A DNA stretch of 51,526 bases from Gluconacetobacter sacchari (GCF_014174255.1 NZ_JABEQJ010000034.1:1-51526), one strand, 5' to 3'; shown: positions 25,587 to 35,306, numbered from the stretch's first letter. Notes: generated by a model not told the origin, from the sequence alone. A program made the numbers and translations.

Positions 25587-27761
25587 TCACCCCCTCCGCA
25601 GGGCATCCAGCCGCGCCAGCCCGTCCGCGCTGGCCAGCACCGCGGCCTTTTCCGTCCGCTTCAGCCGCGCGACCGCGCTGTCCGGGTCCGGGCTCTCCGC
25701 CAGTTTCAGCAGCCCGACCAGCAGGTCGGGATTGATCGGGTCGCCCGGCCGGCGCGCCGGCGGCAGCATCGCGCGATGCGCCGCCATCAGCGCCGGATCG
25801 GCCAGCAGCAGATGGATCGCCTCGCCGCCCTCTCCGGCCGGCCGGGCGGCATTGGCGACGGCGGCGCGGCGCAGGATGTCCGGCGGCGACGTCTCCTCGG
25901 GGATCAGCAGCAGCCCGGCCCGCAACAGGGCCTGGCCGGCGGCGCGGCTGCCGGTCAGCGCGGCCAGCGGAATGGCGAAGGCCAGCCCCAGCAGCACCGG
26001 CGTCATCCACAGGAACAGCGGAATCGACACACTCCACGCACAGGTACCCAGGACCAGGCCGAACAGCATATAGACCCAATAGGCCCGCACCGTGTCCATC
26101 AGCGGCACCCCGCCATCGTCGCGCCGCTGCGCGTTCCAGCCCGAATCGCGGCCCATCAGGATCGACAGCACGCCCGAGGTCTGGATCAGCATCGCCACCG
26201 GCGCCACCAGCCCGCCGATCAGCGTCTCCACCAGCACCGACAACGCCGCCCGCACCGCCCCGCCGCACCCCCGGCGCGTGACCGGGTCGAACAGCAGCGC
26301 GACATAGGCCATCATCTTGGGCGCGAGCAGAATGGCCATGGTGCCGATGAACACGTATTTCGCCTGTTCGGGGTCGACATGCGGCCAGTTCGGATAAAGC
26401 GATTTGGTATCGCCGAAATATTCCGGCTTCTCGAAGCGCGATTGCAGCGAGATCAGGATGCCCGCCAGCAGGAACAGCAGCCACAGCGGCGAGGTGACGT
26501 ACGAGCCGATTCCCATCAGCATGTGCAGCCGGCTGACCCAGTTCAGGCCGCGCGTCCCCACCACCTTGGCATGTTGCAGGTTGCCCTGGCACCAGCGGCG
26601 GTCGCGGATCGCGATGTCGGTCAGCGAGGGCGGGCTTTCCTCGTACGAGCCCGGGAGCGCCGGCACCATGTGAATGGCCCATCCCCCCCGGCGCATCAGC
26701 GCGGCCTCGACGAAATCATGGCTCAGGATATGCCCGCCGAACGGCTTGCGCCCCGGCAGGTGCGGCAGGCCCGCCTGCTCGGCGAAGGCCCGGGTGCGGA
26801 TCACCGCGTTATGCCCCCAGTAATTCCCCTCCGACCCGTGCCACCAGGCAATGCCATGGGCGATCAGCGGCCCATAGACCCGGCCGGCGAATTGCTGCAT
26901 CCGCGCGAACAGCGTGGTGCCGTTGACGATTTCCGGCAGGGTCTGGATCAGCCCCACACCCGGATGGCGCTCCATCGCCGCGACGATCCGCACCACCGTC
27001 CCGCCCGCCATCAGGCTGTCGGCATCCAGCGTGACCATCTGCGCGTAGGCCCCGCCGAAGCGGCGCACCCATTCGGCGATATTGCCGGCCTTGCGCTCGG
27101 TATTCACGGGCCTGCGACGGTAGAAGATGCGCGCGTCTCCCCCCGTCGCGGCCCGCAGGGCCAGGAACGCGGCTTCCTCCTCCACCCACACGTCTGGATT
27201 GGTGGTGTCGGAAAGAATGAAGAAATCGAACGATTCCAGCCGCCCCGTCGCCGCCATGCTGTCATACATGGCGCGCAGCCCGGCCATCACCCGGCCCGGA
27301 CTTTCGTTATAGGTCGGCATCAGCAGCGCGGTGCGGCTGGACAGGGCCGGCAGGTCCCCCTCCCGCGCGATCCCCAGCCCCAGCCCGCCATGCCGCAGCA
27401 GCGACACGAACCCGCCGACGGCGGAGGTGAAAGCCAGCGCGATCCACTGGAACAGCAGCACGAACAGCACCAGCACGGCCACGCCCAGCACCGAATAGCC
27501 CACCGAGTTCAGCACCCGGTTCATCGCATAGGCGCCATAGGCCGTCAGCAGGGTGGCCGACCCGATCACCGCCAGCCGCCGCAGCGCCATCAGGGCGGGT
27601 TCGGTCACCGGCACGTGCGGGCGGCCATGCGTCAGGGGCGGCGCCGACAGCGATTGCGTCCGCATCTCCATCGGCGATTCGTCGGGCAGGGCACGAAAGG
27701 CGCCGCCATCGACGATGCCGGCGCGCGCGCGCTGGTCTAGGGTGTCCATCGATAGGTCCAT
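25587..27761 (-). CDS. opgH: Glucan biosynthesis glucosyltransferase OpgH
   Basis: Inner-membrane family-2 glycosyltransferase of 724 aa that polymerises UDP-glucose into the backbone of osmoregulated periplasmic glucans. N-terminal membrane segments (about 60-130) are followed by the GT2 catalytic domain with the DAD motif in TLDADSLM, the His-rich HDFVEAALMRRGGW segment and the RDRRWCQGN acceptor motif. Further TM helices lie at about 440-620, and a cytoplasmic tail ends the protein. The first ATG (27761) overlaps opgG by 25 bp; ATG 27749, overlapping by 13 bp, is an alternative. The opgG-opgH order is the standard operon. OPG synthesis affects envelope integrity and osmotic adaptation. Confidence 0.95.
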   Translation of the reverse strand: MDLSMDTLDQRARAGIVDGGAFRALPDESPMEMRTQSLSAPPLTHGRPHVPVTEPALMALRRLAVIGSATLLTAYGAYAMNRVLNSVGYSVLGVAVLVLFVLLFQWIALAFTSAVGGFVSLLRHGGLGLGIAREGDLPALSSRTALLMPTYNESPGRVMAGLRAMYDSMAATGRLESFDFFILSDTTNPDVWVEEEAAFLALRAATGGDARIFYRRRPVNTERKAGNIAEWVRRFGGAYAQMVTLDADSLMAGGTVVRIVAAMERHPGVGLIQTLPEIVNGTTLFARMQQFAGRVYGPLIAHGIAWWHGSEGNYWGHNAVIRTRAFAEQAGLPHLPGRKPFGGHILSHDFVEAALMRRGGWAIHMVPALPGSYEESPPSLTDIAIRDRRWCQGNLQHAKVVGTRGLNWVSRLHMLMGIGSYVTSPLWLLFLLAGILISLQSRFEKPEYFGDTKSLYPNWPHVDPEQAKYVFIGTMAILLAPKMMAYVALLFDPVTRRGCGGAVRAALSVLVETLIGGLVAPVAMLIQTSGVLSILMGRDSGWNAQRRDDGGVPLMDTVRAYWVYMLFGLVLGTCAWSVSIPLFLWMTPVLLGLAFAIPLAALTGSRAAGQALLRAGLLLIPEETSPPDILRRAAVANAARPAGEGGEAIHLLLADPALMAAHRAMLPPARRPGDPINPDLLVGLLKLAESPDPDSAVARLKRTEKAAVLASADGLARLDALRRG

Positions 27762-29278
27762 TGTTCGGAGACCGGCCCGGCATCATTGGCCAGGACACAG
27801 GTCAGTTCCGCGATCTTGGCATTGCCGGGGGCGAATTCGAAGGTCGTCCGCCAGCCATGGATGGCCGGGTCGGGCTCGACCACCACATTGCGGATCGTAC
27901 CGGCCGAACTGCTGGGCACCAGATGGAACCTGGCATCCGGGGCCAGGTTGTCGAACGGCGCGCCGCTGAAATCGATGGCGAAGAACCGCGCGGCCGGGTC
28001 GTCGGTCACCGCACCGACGCGCGTGGCGGCGATCCGCGCCAGCCGGGTCGGCCAGGGCGTATCCCATCCCCAGTACATCCGATAGGTGAAGGCATATTCC
28101 CGCCCCGCCGCCAGCCCGCCGCCCGGCCGCCAGAACGAGACGATATTGTCGTTCACCTCGTTGGCGGTCGGAATTTCCACCAGGTCGACCGCGCCCGCGC
28201 CCCAATCGCCGATCGGCTCGATCCACAGCGACGGGCGCTTTTCGTAGTTCAGCGCCAGGTCCTCGAAATCGGCGAAGGCCCGCTTGCGCTGCATCAGGCC
28301 GAACCCGCGCACCGAATTGTCCGAAAAGGCCGAGAATTGCAGATCGCGCGGATTGCGCAGCGGCCGCCACAATTGCTGGCCGCCGCCGGTCCAGATCGAC
28401 AGCGCCTCGCTGTCATGCGCGGCGGGGCGCCAGTCATCGACATGGTTGCGGTCGTTGGCGTCGAAATAGAACATGCCCGTCAGCGGCGCGATGCCGGGCT
28501 CGTCGATCTTGGTGCGCGGATACAGGTAGGACTGCACGTCGAAGACCGTCATGTCGCCCGGGCGGATGGTAAAGCTGAAGGCCCCGGCCACCGAGGGGCT
28601 GTCCAGCAGCGCATGCACGACGACCGAATCCACGCCCGGCTGCGGCTTCTCCAGCCAGAAGGCACGGAACAGCGCGAATTCCTCGCCCTTCGGATTGCCG
28701 GTGCCATCGGCGAAGCCGCGCGCCGACAGGCCGTAATTCTGCCCCCGCGCCACCGCGCGGAAATAGGACGCGCCGAGAAAGACGCAGAATTCCTCCATCA
28801 CGCCCGGCGTGTTGATCGCATAGCGCAGCCGCAGCCCGGCGAACCCCACATTGTCCGAGACCTTCAGCCTGGGGTCGCCATAGCTGAACAGGTCGGGGCT
28901 GTAGGGCACGGGCGCCGATTTGCCGTCGGCGACCTCATAGATCTCGATCCGCGGCCGATACAGGAAGCCACGGGGGAAGAACTCCACGTCGAAGGCCAGG
29001 TTCTGGCCATGCCACAGCGCCTGGTCCTCGCGATAGGCGATCGAGCGATACTGGTCGAAATTCAGCGCGTCGATCGCCGAAGGCAGCGCCTGGTCGGGCG
29101 CGCGATAGGCCTGGCGCGACAGATGCTCGGCGATCTGCCGCACCGTACCGGCATCGAAGGCACCGGTCGGCGCGGGGGCGGCCGGCGCGGCCGCATGGGC
29201 GGCGCGCGCGCCTGTCCCCAGCAGCGACAGCAGGGGCACGCCCGCCGCTCCGGTCTTCACGAGATCGCGTCTTAACAT
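27737..29278 (-). CDS. opgG: Glucan biosynthesis protein OpgG/OpgD
   Basis: Periplasmic protein of 513 aa acting on the glucan backbone made by OpgH. The ATG at 29278, after a GGGGAG site, opens a Tat-like signal (MLRRDLVKTGAAGVPLLSLL). The rest aligns in character with MdoG/OpgD: an N-terminal domain with the FDVEFFPRGFLY segment and a C-terminal immunoglobulin-like domain. Escherichia coli OpgD and OpgG have been described as the GH186 glucanase-like family, so a trimming or branching role is likely. The twin-arginine signal resembles OpgD more than the Sec-exported E. coli OpgG. It overlaps opgH. Confidence 0.93.
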   Translation of the reverse strand: MLRRDLVKTGAAGVPLLSLLGTGARAAHAAAPAAPAPTGAFDAGTVRQIAEHLSRQAYRAPDQALPSAIDALNFDQYRSIAYREDQALWHGQNLAFDVEFFPRGFLYRPRIEIYEVADGKSAPVPYSPDLFSYGDPRLKVSDNVGFAGLRLRYAINTPGVMEEFCVFLGASYFRAVARGQNYGLSARGFADGTGNPKGEEFALFRAFWLEKPQPGVDSVVVHALLDSPSVAGAFSFTIRPGDMTVFDVQSYLYPRTKIDEPGIAPLTGMFYFDANDRNHVDDWRPAAHDSEALSIWTGGGQQLWRPLRNPRDLQFSAFSDNSVRGFGLMQRKRAFADFEDLALNYEKRPSLWIEPIGDWGAGAVDLVEIPTANEVNDNIVSFWRPGGGLAAGREYAFTYRMYWGWDTPWPTRLARIAATRVGAVTDDPAARFFAIDFSGAPFDNLAPDARFHLVPSSSAGTIRNVVVEPDPAIHGWRTTFEFAPGNAKIAELTCVLANDAGPVSEQWTYRWTP

Positions 29279-29370
29279 CCTTGCTCCCCAGACATCGCAG
29301 TCCATCAGTCATGACAAAGGCCTGTGGCCATATTGCGGCGTGTTGTTACAATCCCCAAGCGCGAAGATTT

Positions 29371-29387
29371 CGGCGGCAGAACCGCCG
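29371..29387 (-). terminator. Short hairpin after the ModE-like gene
   Basis: Arms CGGCGG and CCGCCG with a 5-nt loop abut the stop codon of the ModE-like gene. There is no T run, so this is weak support for termination. Nothing else is visible in the 109-bp gap to opgG. Confidence 0.25.
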
Positions 29388-29729
29388 TCAACGCGACGCG
29401 AGGCGCGCTTGCAGCTCCCGCAGGGCCGGCCGGGCCGCCTGTTCCGCCCGCTCCTCGACCTCGCGATACAGGCGCAGGACGTCGCTGCCCGCCGGCGACA
29501 ACGCGGCCCCCCCGCCGCCGCCCGGCCTGGTGGCGACCAGCGGCTCGGCAAAGGCCGCGTTCATGGCTTCGACCAGCAGCCACGCCCGGCGATAGGACAT
29601 GCCCATCGTCCGCGCGGCGGCGGAAATCGATCCGGCCGCGCCGATGGCTTCCAGCAGGCGGATCTTGCCATGGCCCAGCAAGGGCTGGTCACGCGCGTCG
29701 ATCCGCACCGTCAGACGCGTATCCTCCAT
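29388..29729 (-). CDS. ModE-like winged-HTH DNA-binding protein
   Basis: A 113-aa protein matching the N-terminal DNA-binding half of ModE: a winged HTH of LysR-like type with GKIRLLEAIGAAGSISAAARTMGMSYRRAW in the recognition region. A wing contains a run of five glycines, and a C-terminal dimerisation helix follows. It lacks the MOP/TOBE molybdate-binding domains of full ModE, and no molybdate transporter or molybdoenzyme gene is near. The start at 29729 is preceded by GGGAGG. It may sense nothing directly and act as a constitutive or partner-dependent regulator. Upstream of opgG in the same direction, with a 109-bp gap. Confidence 0.8.
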   Translation of the reverse strand: MEDTRLTVRIDARDQPLLGHGKIRLLEAIGAAGSISAAARTMGMSYRRAWLLVEAMNAAFAEPLVATRPGGGGGAALSPAGSDVLRLYREVEERAEQAARPALRELQARLASR

Positions 29730-29814
29730 CCCGCACACACCTCCCATCCCGGTCATGACCGGCCCATGCTATGCTGGAGTTCTCGCCCGCCTGTCGAGAG
29801 CGTTTTCCCTACCC

Positions 29815-30348
29815 ATGATCACTGCCGCCCCCCTGCCCCACCCGCCCCGCACCCACTGGCGATCCATGCGCCCCGACGACCTCCCCGCCGTGCTGGACAT
29901 CGCGGCGCGGGTGCATCCCGCCTATCCCGAAGGCCCGGCCGTCTTCACCGAACGGCTGGCCCTGTGCCCCGCCGGCTGCCTGGTTCTGGACCCGGGCACG
30001 GGGCCCGAGGGCTATGTCCTCAGCCACCCCTGGCGCGCCGCCGCCCCACCGGCGCTGGATCGCGCGCTGGGCGCGCTGCCGGCCCGGCCGGATTGCTGGT
30101 ACCTGCACGATATCGCGCTGCTGCCCCATGTCCGGGGCCGGGGCGCCGCCGCGGACGCCCTGACGATCCTGGCCGGCCGCGCGACACAGTCTGGCCTGCC
30201 CAACCTCGCGCTGATCGCCACCGGCAGCGCGGCGGCGTACTGGCTGCGGGCGGGATTCACCCCGATCGACCAGCCCGATGCCGCCGCCATCCTGGCCAGC
30301 TACGACCCGAAGGCCCTGCTGATGACCCGCGCGGTGCAACCCGGCTGA
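29815..30348 (+). CDS. GNAT-family N-acetyltransferase
   Basis: A 177-aa GNAT acetyltransferase that uses acetyl-CoA to modify an amine of a small molecule or protein. The fold is visible from MRPDDLPAVLDIAARVHPAYPE (strand 1 and helix 1) to the acetyl-CoA motif LHDIALLPHVRGRGAA (about residues 100-115) and the C-terminal AYWLRAGFTPID segment. The ATG at 29815 begins where the domain begins; the open frame upstream overlaps the ModE-like gene and is not supported. The substrate is unknown. It converges on the mannitol dehydrogenase gene with a 21-bp gap. Confidence 0.82.
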   Translation: MITAAPLPHPPRTHWRSMRPDDLPAVLDIAARVHPAYPEGPAVFTERLALCPAGCLVLDPGTGPEGYVLSHPWRAAAPPALDRALGALPARPDCWYLHDIALLPHVRGRGAAADALTILAGRATQSGLPNLALIATGSAAAYWLRAGFTPIDQPDAAAILASYDPKALLMTRAVQPG

Positions 30349-30369
30349 CGCGGCGAGGAAGCAGTGCCC

Positions 30370-31851
30370 TCAGTCCGGCAGGCCGCCGTACTGCGCCAAC
30401 GCGGCCCGCACGCCGCTGTCGCGAATGGCCTTCCGGGCGGCGACGATGCCATCGGTCAGTGCCGGGCTCTGCGCGTCGCGCCAGCCATCGAAAGCCGGCA
30501 GCGCCAGCGCCGCGTGCAGGTCCACCGCATCCGCCAGTGCCAGGTGCGCCGCGTCCAGCGTCGGTTCGGCGGGCGTATAGCGCGCGCCGGTTTCGTCCAC
30601 TCCACGCAACGCTTCCAGATAGGCCGCGATGCCAAACGCGATCCGCCGCAGATCCCCGCCATCGGAGAGCACGCGCCGCACCGTCTCGGTCCAGAAAACC
30701 TGGATCTTGGACGATCCGTCGCCGCCGATCCGCAGGAGTTGATCCGCCATCGCCGGATTGGAAAATCGCCGCAGCACGTCGCGCCGATAGGCCTGCGGAT
30801 CCAGCCCCGGCGGCGCGTCAAGGCGCGGAATCACATCCAGTTCCAGATAGGCGTTGACGAACCGCGCCAGATCCGGGTCGCGCAGCGCCTCGTCCACCTG
30901 GCGGTAGCCCAGCAGGATGCCAGGAAAGGCCAGCAGGATATGCGACGCATTCAGCATCCGCACCTTCACATGCTCATAACCGGTCACGTCGGTGACGAAC
31001 TGGACGCCCGCCTTGTCCAGCGCCGGCCGGCCGGCGCAGAACCGGTCCTCCACGACCCACTGGGTAAAATCCTCGGCCACCAGCGGCAGCGCGTCGTCCA
31101 GGCCGCTGGCGTCGTTCAGCGCGCGGGCGATCGTATCGTCCACCGACGGCGTGATGCGATCGACCATCCCGTTGGGAAAGGTGACATGCGCCTCGATCCA
31201 CGCCGCCAGATCCGGATCGCGCGCTCGGGCAAAACCCAGGAACGCCGTCCGCGCCACATCGCCATTATGGCGCAGATTGTCGCAGGAAAGCACGGTAAAC
31301 GGTCCAACCCCGGCAGCCCGGCGCCGGGCCAGGGCCTCGATAACATAGCCGAAGATCGTCGCCGGCGGCGCGTCACCCGCCAAGTCGGCCCGCACCGCGG
31401 CATGATCCAGGCGGAATTCCCCCGTCGTCTCGTCGATATTGTAACCGCCCTCGGTGATCGTCATGCTGACGATGCGAATCGACGGGTCGGCCAGCAGGTC
31501 CAGCACGGCCTGCGGGTCGGCCGGAGCCAGCAGATAGGCACGCAGGGCACCGATCACCCGGACCGTTCGCCCGCCGTCCGGGGCGGCCTCGGTAAGGGAA
31601 TAGAGGCAGTCCTGCCCGATGAACTGCTCGGCCTTGCGTTCCGAGCGGCCGCCCGCCGTCAGCCCGACACCGGCAATCCCCCAGTCCTGCTGCCCCGCCA
31701 GCGCCAGGCAGCGATCGACATAGAAGGCCTCATGGGCGCGGAAGAAGTTGCCGACGCCGAAATGCACGATCCCGGTCCCGATGGCCTGCGGATCATAGCC
31801 GGGCGCGGATACGCCAGCCGGGAGTGCGTTCAGACTCATCTGGTTCAGCAT
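30370..31851 (-). CDS. Mannitol 2-dehydrogenase family protein
   Basis: A polyol-specific long-chain NAD-dependent dehydrogenase of 493 aa that interconverts mannitol and fructose, or a related hexuronate/polyol pair. The cofactor segment GTGIVHFGVGNFFRAH is at about residues 25-40, and the catalytic Lys lies in the family signature KVRMLNASH near 297. The length is typical of mannitol 2-dehydrogenase (about 490). Fructuronate reductase and tagaturonate reductase are the alternatives. It lies 5 bp downstream of the FUSC gene on the same strand, so it may be co-transcribed with it. Confidence 0.9.
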   Translation of the reverse strand: MLNQMSLNALPAGVSAPGYDPQAIGTGIVHFGVGNFFRAHEAFYVDRCLALAGQQDWGIAGVGLTAGGRSERKAEQFIGQDCLYSLTEAAPDGGRTVRVIGALRAYLLAPADPQAVLDLLADPSIRIVSMTITEGGYNIDETTGEFRLDHAAVRADLAGDAPPATIFGYVIEALARRRAAGVGPFTVLSCDNLRHNGDVARTAFLGFARARDPDLAAWIEAHVTFPNGMVDRITPSVDDTIARALNDASGLDDALPLVAEDFTQWVVEDRFCAGRPALDKAGVQFVTDVTGYEHVKVRMLNASHILLAFPGILLGYRQVDEALRDPDLARFVNAYLELDVIPRLDAPPGLDPQAYRRDVLRRFSNPAMADQLLRIGGDGSSKIQVFWTETVRRVLSDGGDLRRIAFGIAAYLEALRGVDETGARYTPAEPTLDAAHLALADAVDLHAALALPAFDGWRDAQSPALTDGIVAARKAIRDSGVRAALAQYGGLPD

Positions 31852-31856
31852 GGCCT

Positions 31857-32945
31857 CTATCCTTCGCCTCTGTTCGTCCTCGCATATGGAGCCACCATGC
31901 CGTCAGACCAAACCGCCTGGACCACGCGTTCCAGATCGGCATGGAGCATTCCCAGCGTAAACTGCATCGGCGGGCTCCAGTAAGGGCCCGGCGGGTGCAG
32001 CACCGCCAGCACGGTTGCCGCATCCTCGCGCGCGATCCGCCGGCGGCCGCGTGCCCCGCGCGCGCAGCGGCGCGAAAGCTGCGACAGCACGCGCGCCAGC
32101 GCCCGCCGTTCGGTATCCAGGGCGGCATCCAGGGTCGGCAACTCCCCGGCCTCGGTGGCGGCCCGCGCGGCGAACACCGCACTGCCGCGCAGGCGCCGCA
32201 GGAGTCCGGGCAGGACTTCCAGCAGCGGATCGGGCCGCCGACGCAGGACGCGCAGCCCCTCCACCTGAGCCTCGGCCACCGCGCCGTAAATTTCCTGCAA
32301 ATGGGTGCGGCAGGCCTCGTCAATCGTTTCGATTGAGTCATGATCGAGTTCACCACGCAGAGCCCGATCCAGCAGATCGGCGATATCGGCGACCAGCCGG
32401 CCCGAGGCCGTCAGCACGTCGCTTCGCGCCGCATCGTGCAGCACGAACATCGCGACCACGAGCGCGGTCACGACGCCGATCAGGATCGAGGCGATTCGGT
32501 CCAGCGGACGCAGGAACGGGTCGCCGCTGATCGGAAACAGCAGCACGATCATCAGCGTCACGGCGGCGAAGCGCAGATTCGGCCGCGCCGCCGCCAACAG
32601 CGCCAGCGGCGTCAACGCCAGCCAGAAAGCCAGCCAGCCCGGCACCAGCCCAGCCTGGATCAGCAGAATGGCGAGCAGCCCCGCCCCCGCCCCTACCAGC
32701 GTGCCCACGATCTGGTCCCGCCCGGTGGTCAGGGTCTGGGTGATGCGGCTCTGCGTGACGATGACCGAGGTAATCACCGACCAGACCGGTTCGTGCAGAT
32801 GCACCGCCCGCGCCAGCAGGTCCGACAACAGCACCGACACCAGCAGGCGCGCCGCCTGCCGGATCTCGGCCCCCCTGGGTTCCAGCACCCGGCGGATCGC
32901 CGCCCAGCGCGCGGGCAGCGGCGCAGCCGTCATGTCCTGTTCCAT
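31857..32945 (-). CDS. FUSC-family inner-membrane protein
   Basis: A 362-aa membrane protein with about six hydrophobic segments in the first 170 residues (including SVITSVIVTQSRITQTL, the FUSC signature region) and a soluble Arg-rich helical C-terminal half. This is the half-length form of the fusaric-acid-resistance/aromatic-acid-exporter family (AaeB/YccS-like), which exports or tolerates aromatic acids. No membrane-fusion partner is encoded here. It sits 12 bp after the protease gene and 5 bp before mannitol dehydrogenase on the minus strand. Confidence 0.85.
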   Translation of the reverse strand: MEQDMTAAPLPARWAAIRRVLEPRGAEIRQAARLLVSVLLSDLLARAVHLHEPVWSVITSVIVTQSRITQTLTTGRDQIVGTLVGAGAGLLAILLIQAGLVPGWLAFWLALTPLALLAAARPNLRFAAVTLMIVLLFPISGDPFLRPLDRIASILIGVVTALVVAMFVLHDAARSDVLTASGRLVADIADLLDRALRGELDHDSIETIDEACRTHLQEIYGAVAEAQVEGLRVLRRRPDPLLEVLPGLLRRLRGSAVFAARAATEAGELPTLDAALDTERRALARVLSQLSRRCARGARGRRRIAREDAATVLAVLHPPGPYWSPPMQFTLGMLHADLERVVQAVWSDGMVAPYARTNRGEG

Positions 32946-32957
32946 CTGGCGTGGACG

Positions 32958-34532
32958 TTACTTCGCGTCGTCCGCCAGCGGCAGCGGCACCCACCGCAGA
33001 CCGTCGCTGTTCTGGATCAGGAGCAGGACCGACCGCCGATGCTTCGCCCGCGCCGCCTCGATCAGCCGCCGCAGGTCGGCAGGGGTCGCGACTTCCGCCT
33101 GCTGGACCTGGGTGATCACGTCGCCGGCCCGCAGGCCGCGATCCGCCGCCGGCCCGTCCTGGGCCACATCGGTCACGACCACGCCCTTCTGCCCCTCGGC
33201 CAGGTTGAATTTCTGGCGAGCGACATCGTCGATCGCGCCCACCGTCATGCCCAACCCCTGCAACGGCACGCTGCCCCGCGCCTTGGCATCAGGCTTGGGC
33301 GCAGGCGCTTCCTTGGGGTCCTCGGGCAATGCGCCCACGGTGACCGAGGCCGTCACCACCTGGCCATGCCGCCAGACGCCCAGCTTGACCACCTGTCCAG
33401 GAGCGGTATCGGCCATAAGGCGCGGCAGGGCGCGCCCATCGATATCCTTGCCGTTCAGGGTCTGGATCACGTCGCCGACCTGCAACTTGGCCGCCGCGGC
33501 CGGACCCTTGGCCTCGACCCCGGCGATCAGCGCGCCATGCGCGGCCTTCAGCCCCAGCCCGTCCGCGATGTCCTGGGTCACGTCCTGAATCCGCACGCCG
33601 ATCCAGCCGCGCGAGACTTTGCCTGTCCGGCGCAACTGGTCGATGATGCCCCGCGCCTCGGCCGAGGGAATGGAGAAGCCGATGCCGATCGACCCGCCGG
33701 AAGGCGAGTAGATCGCGGTATTGATCCCGATCACCTGCCCCTGCATGTCGAACAGCGGGCCACCCGAATTACCCTTGTTGATCGGCGCGTCGGTCTGGAT
33801 GAAATCGTCGTACGGCCCCTGCTCGATATTGCGGCCGCGCGACGAGATGATGCCCGCCGTCACCGTCCCCGACAGGCCGAACGGGTTGCCGATCGCCAGC
33901 ACCCAGTCGCCGACCCGCGCGCGGTCGCTGTCGCCGAAGGCAACGGCCGGCAGCGGATGCGGCGATTCGACTTTCAGCACCGCCAGGTCGGTCCGGTCGT
34001 CATGGCCCAGCAGCCTGGCCTTGAGCACGGTATTGTCCTGAAGCGTCACCGTAATCTGGTCCGCGTGGCGGATGACATGGTTGTTGGTGACGATAATCCC
34101 CGACGCATCGATGATAAAGCCCGATCCCAGGGCCTGCATCTTGCGCGGCGCGGCCTCGGGGCCGTTCTGGTGGCTCATGAAATCATGGAAGAATTTCTCG
34201 AACGGCGATCCCTCGGGAAAGTTGGGGATCTGCGGCGCGTCCTCGCCCTCGCCATCCGGATCGCCGTCGTCGCCGGGCTTGACCGTCTCGGTGGTCGAGA
34301 CATTGACCACGGCCGGCAGCAGCCGCGCCGCCAGGTCGGCGAAACTGTCGGGCGTGCCCCGCCCCGGCGCGGGCAGGTGGATCGGCGGCGCAGCATCGGC
34401 CGACGGCGGAACCGGCAGGGGCGCCACCATCGCCGGTTCGGCCCGGGCAATGCCCGCCGCGATCAGGGACAGGGAGGCCGCCAGCCCGATGGCGGCGAAC
34501 GGACGAGAGGTAACCGGAACAGGCGAGGACAT
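32958..34532 (-). CDS. Periplasmic serine protease HtrA/DegP (Do family)
   Basis: Envelope quality-control protease/chaperone of 524 aa. A signal peptide (residues 1-31, ending GIARA) is followed by a trypsin-like domain with His in TNNHVIRHAD, Asp in RTDLAVLKVE and Ser in GNSGGPLF, so the triad is intact. Two PDZ domains follow (about 300-390 and 420-510) with GWIGVRIQDV and GLRAGDVI loops. The second PDZ is preceded by a Pro/Lys linker. It may form a transcription unit with the FUSC gene, 12 bp away. The 99-bp upstream gap to the SGNH gene shows nothing notable. Confidence 0.94.
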   Translation of the reverse strand: MSSPVPVTSRPFAAIGLAASLSLIAAGIARAEPAMVAPLPVPPSADAAPPIHLPAPGRGTPDSFADLAARLLPAVVNVSTTETVKPGDDGDPDGEGEDAPQIPNFPEGSPFEKFFHDFMSHQNGPEAAPRKMQALGSGFIIDASGIIVTNNHVIRHADQITVTLQDNTVLKARLLGHDDRTDLAVLKVESPHPLPAVAFGDSDRARVGDWVLAIGNPFGLSGTVTAGIISSRGRNIEQGPYDDFIQTDAPINKGNSGGPLFDMQGQVIGINTAIYSPSGGSIGIGFSIPSAEARGIIDQLRRTGKVSRGWIGVRIQDVTQDIADGLGLKAAHGALIAGVEAKGPAAAAKLQVGDVIQTLNGKDIDGRALPRLMADTAPGQVVKLGVWRHGQVVTASVTVGALPEDPKEAPAPKPDAKARGSVPLQGLGMTVGAIDDVARQKFNLAEGQKGVVVTDVAQDGPAADRGLRAGDVITQVQQAEVATPADLRRLIEAARAKHRRSVLLLIQNSDGLRWVPLPLADDAK

Positions 34533-34631
34533 GGGGCGAAATGCTTCCAGCAGGCAGGTCGTCGTGACGCGGCTATCCTAGAGCATGATCACGCCCGAAT
34601 CGGAAGGGCAGACCCACAGCCCAGCCCGCGA

Positions 34632-35306
34632 TCAGTCGCCGGGGGCGAACGCACCCGCCGGCGCGCCGGTCAGTTCCACCAGCCAGCGCGCGACCGCCTC
34701 GCCCAGCAGCAGGTAGCCCCGGTCGCCCATATGCAGCCCGTCGGGCGACAATTCGTCGCGGTCCATGCCCAGTTCGGCGCACCAGGATTTCATGCGGGCA
34801 TACCGGCCGAAGACCGGAATCCCCAGTTCCGCGCCAATGCGATGCACCGCCGGGACGAAGGGCGGAAAAGCCGCGCATTCCTCCAGCATCCGGCAATATT
34901 GCGGGTCGATCAGCGCCAGATCCGCTCCCGTGCGACGGGTGGCCAGCAGGTCCTGGCGCGTCAGATCCTCATAGGTTTCCAGCTTTACGCCCTGCCAGGC
35001 ATCGTTGCTGCCGGTCTGCCACATCACCAGATCCGCCGCGTCGGCCAGCACACCGGGCAGGCGGTCGTGCATTTCCTGCGCGCCGTTGCCGCCGATCCCG
35101 CGATTGACCACCGTCAGCCCACCGGTCGCGAACGGCGCGAGGGTCCGCTCGAACACGGCGGCAAAGCCATGTTCCGGGCTGCTGGCACCGATCCCCTCGG
35201 TGGTCGAGGAACCGAAGAGGGTCACGCGCACCGGCCGACCCCGCCGCAGCCGTTCAGTCAGACGCGGCAGGACAGGAGATGGCGCATGTTCGGTCGCATC
35301 ATTCAT
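34632..35306 (-). CDS. SGNH/GDSL hydrolase coupled to opgC
   Basis: A 224-aa SGNH-fold esterase. Block I is GSSTTEG near residue 32 (Ser nucleophile), block II Gly in NRGIGGNG, block III Asn in TGSND, and block V Asp/His in SPDGLH. No signal peptide is visible, so it appears cytoplasmic. Its ATG overlaps the opgC stop (TGATG at 35304-35308), showing translational coupling. A joint role in adding or removing acyl groups on glucan or another glycan is likely. The frame continues far upstream inside opgC, but that is an antisense-free shadow with no homology-like character. Confidence 0.85.
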   Translation of the reverse strand: MNDATEHAPSPVLPRLTERLRRGRPVRVTLFGSSTTEGIGASSPEHGFAAVFERTLAPFATGGLTVVNRGIGGNGAQEMHDRLPGVLADAADLVMWQTGSNDAWQGVKLETYEDLTRQDLLATRRTGADLALIDPQYCRMLEECAAFPPFVPAVHRIGAELGIPVFGRYARMKSWCAELGMDRDELSPDGLHMGDRGYLLLGEAVARWLVELTGAPAGAFAPGD

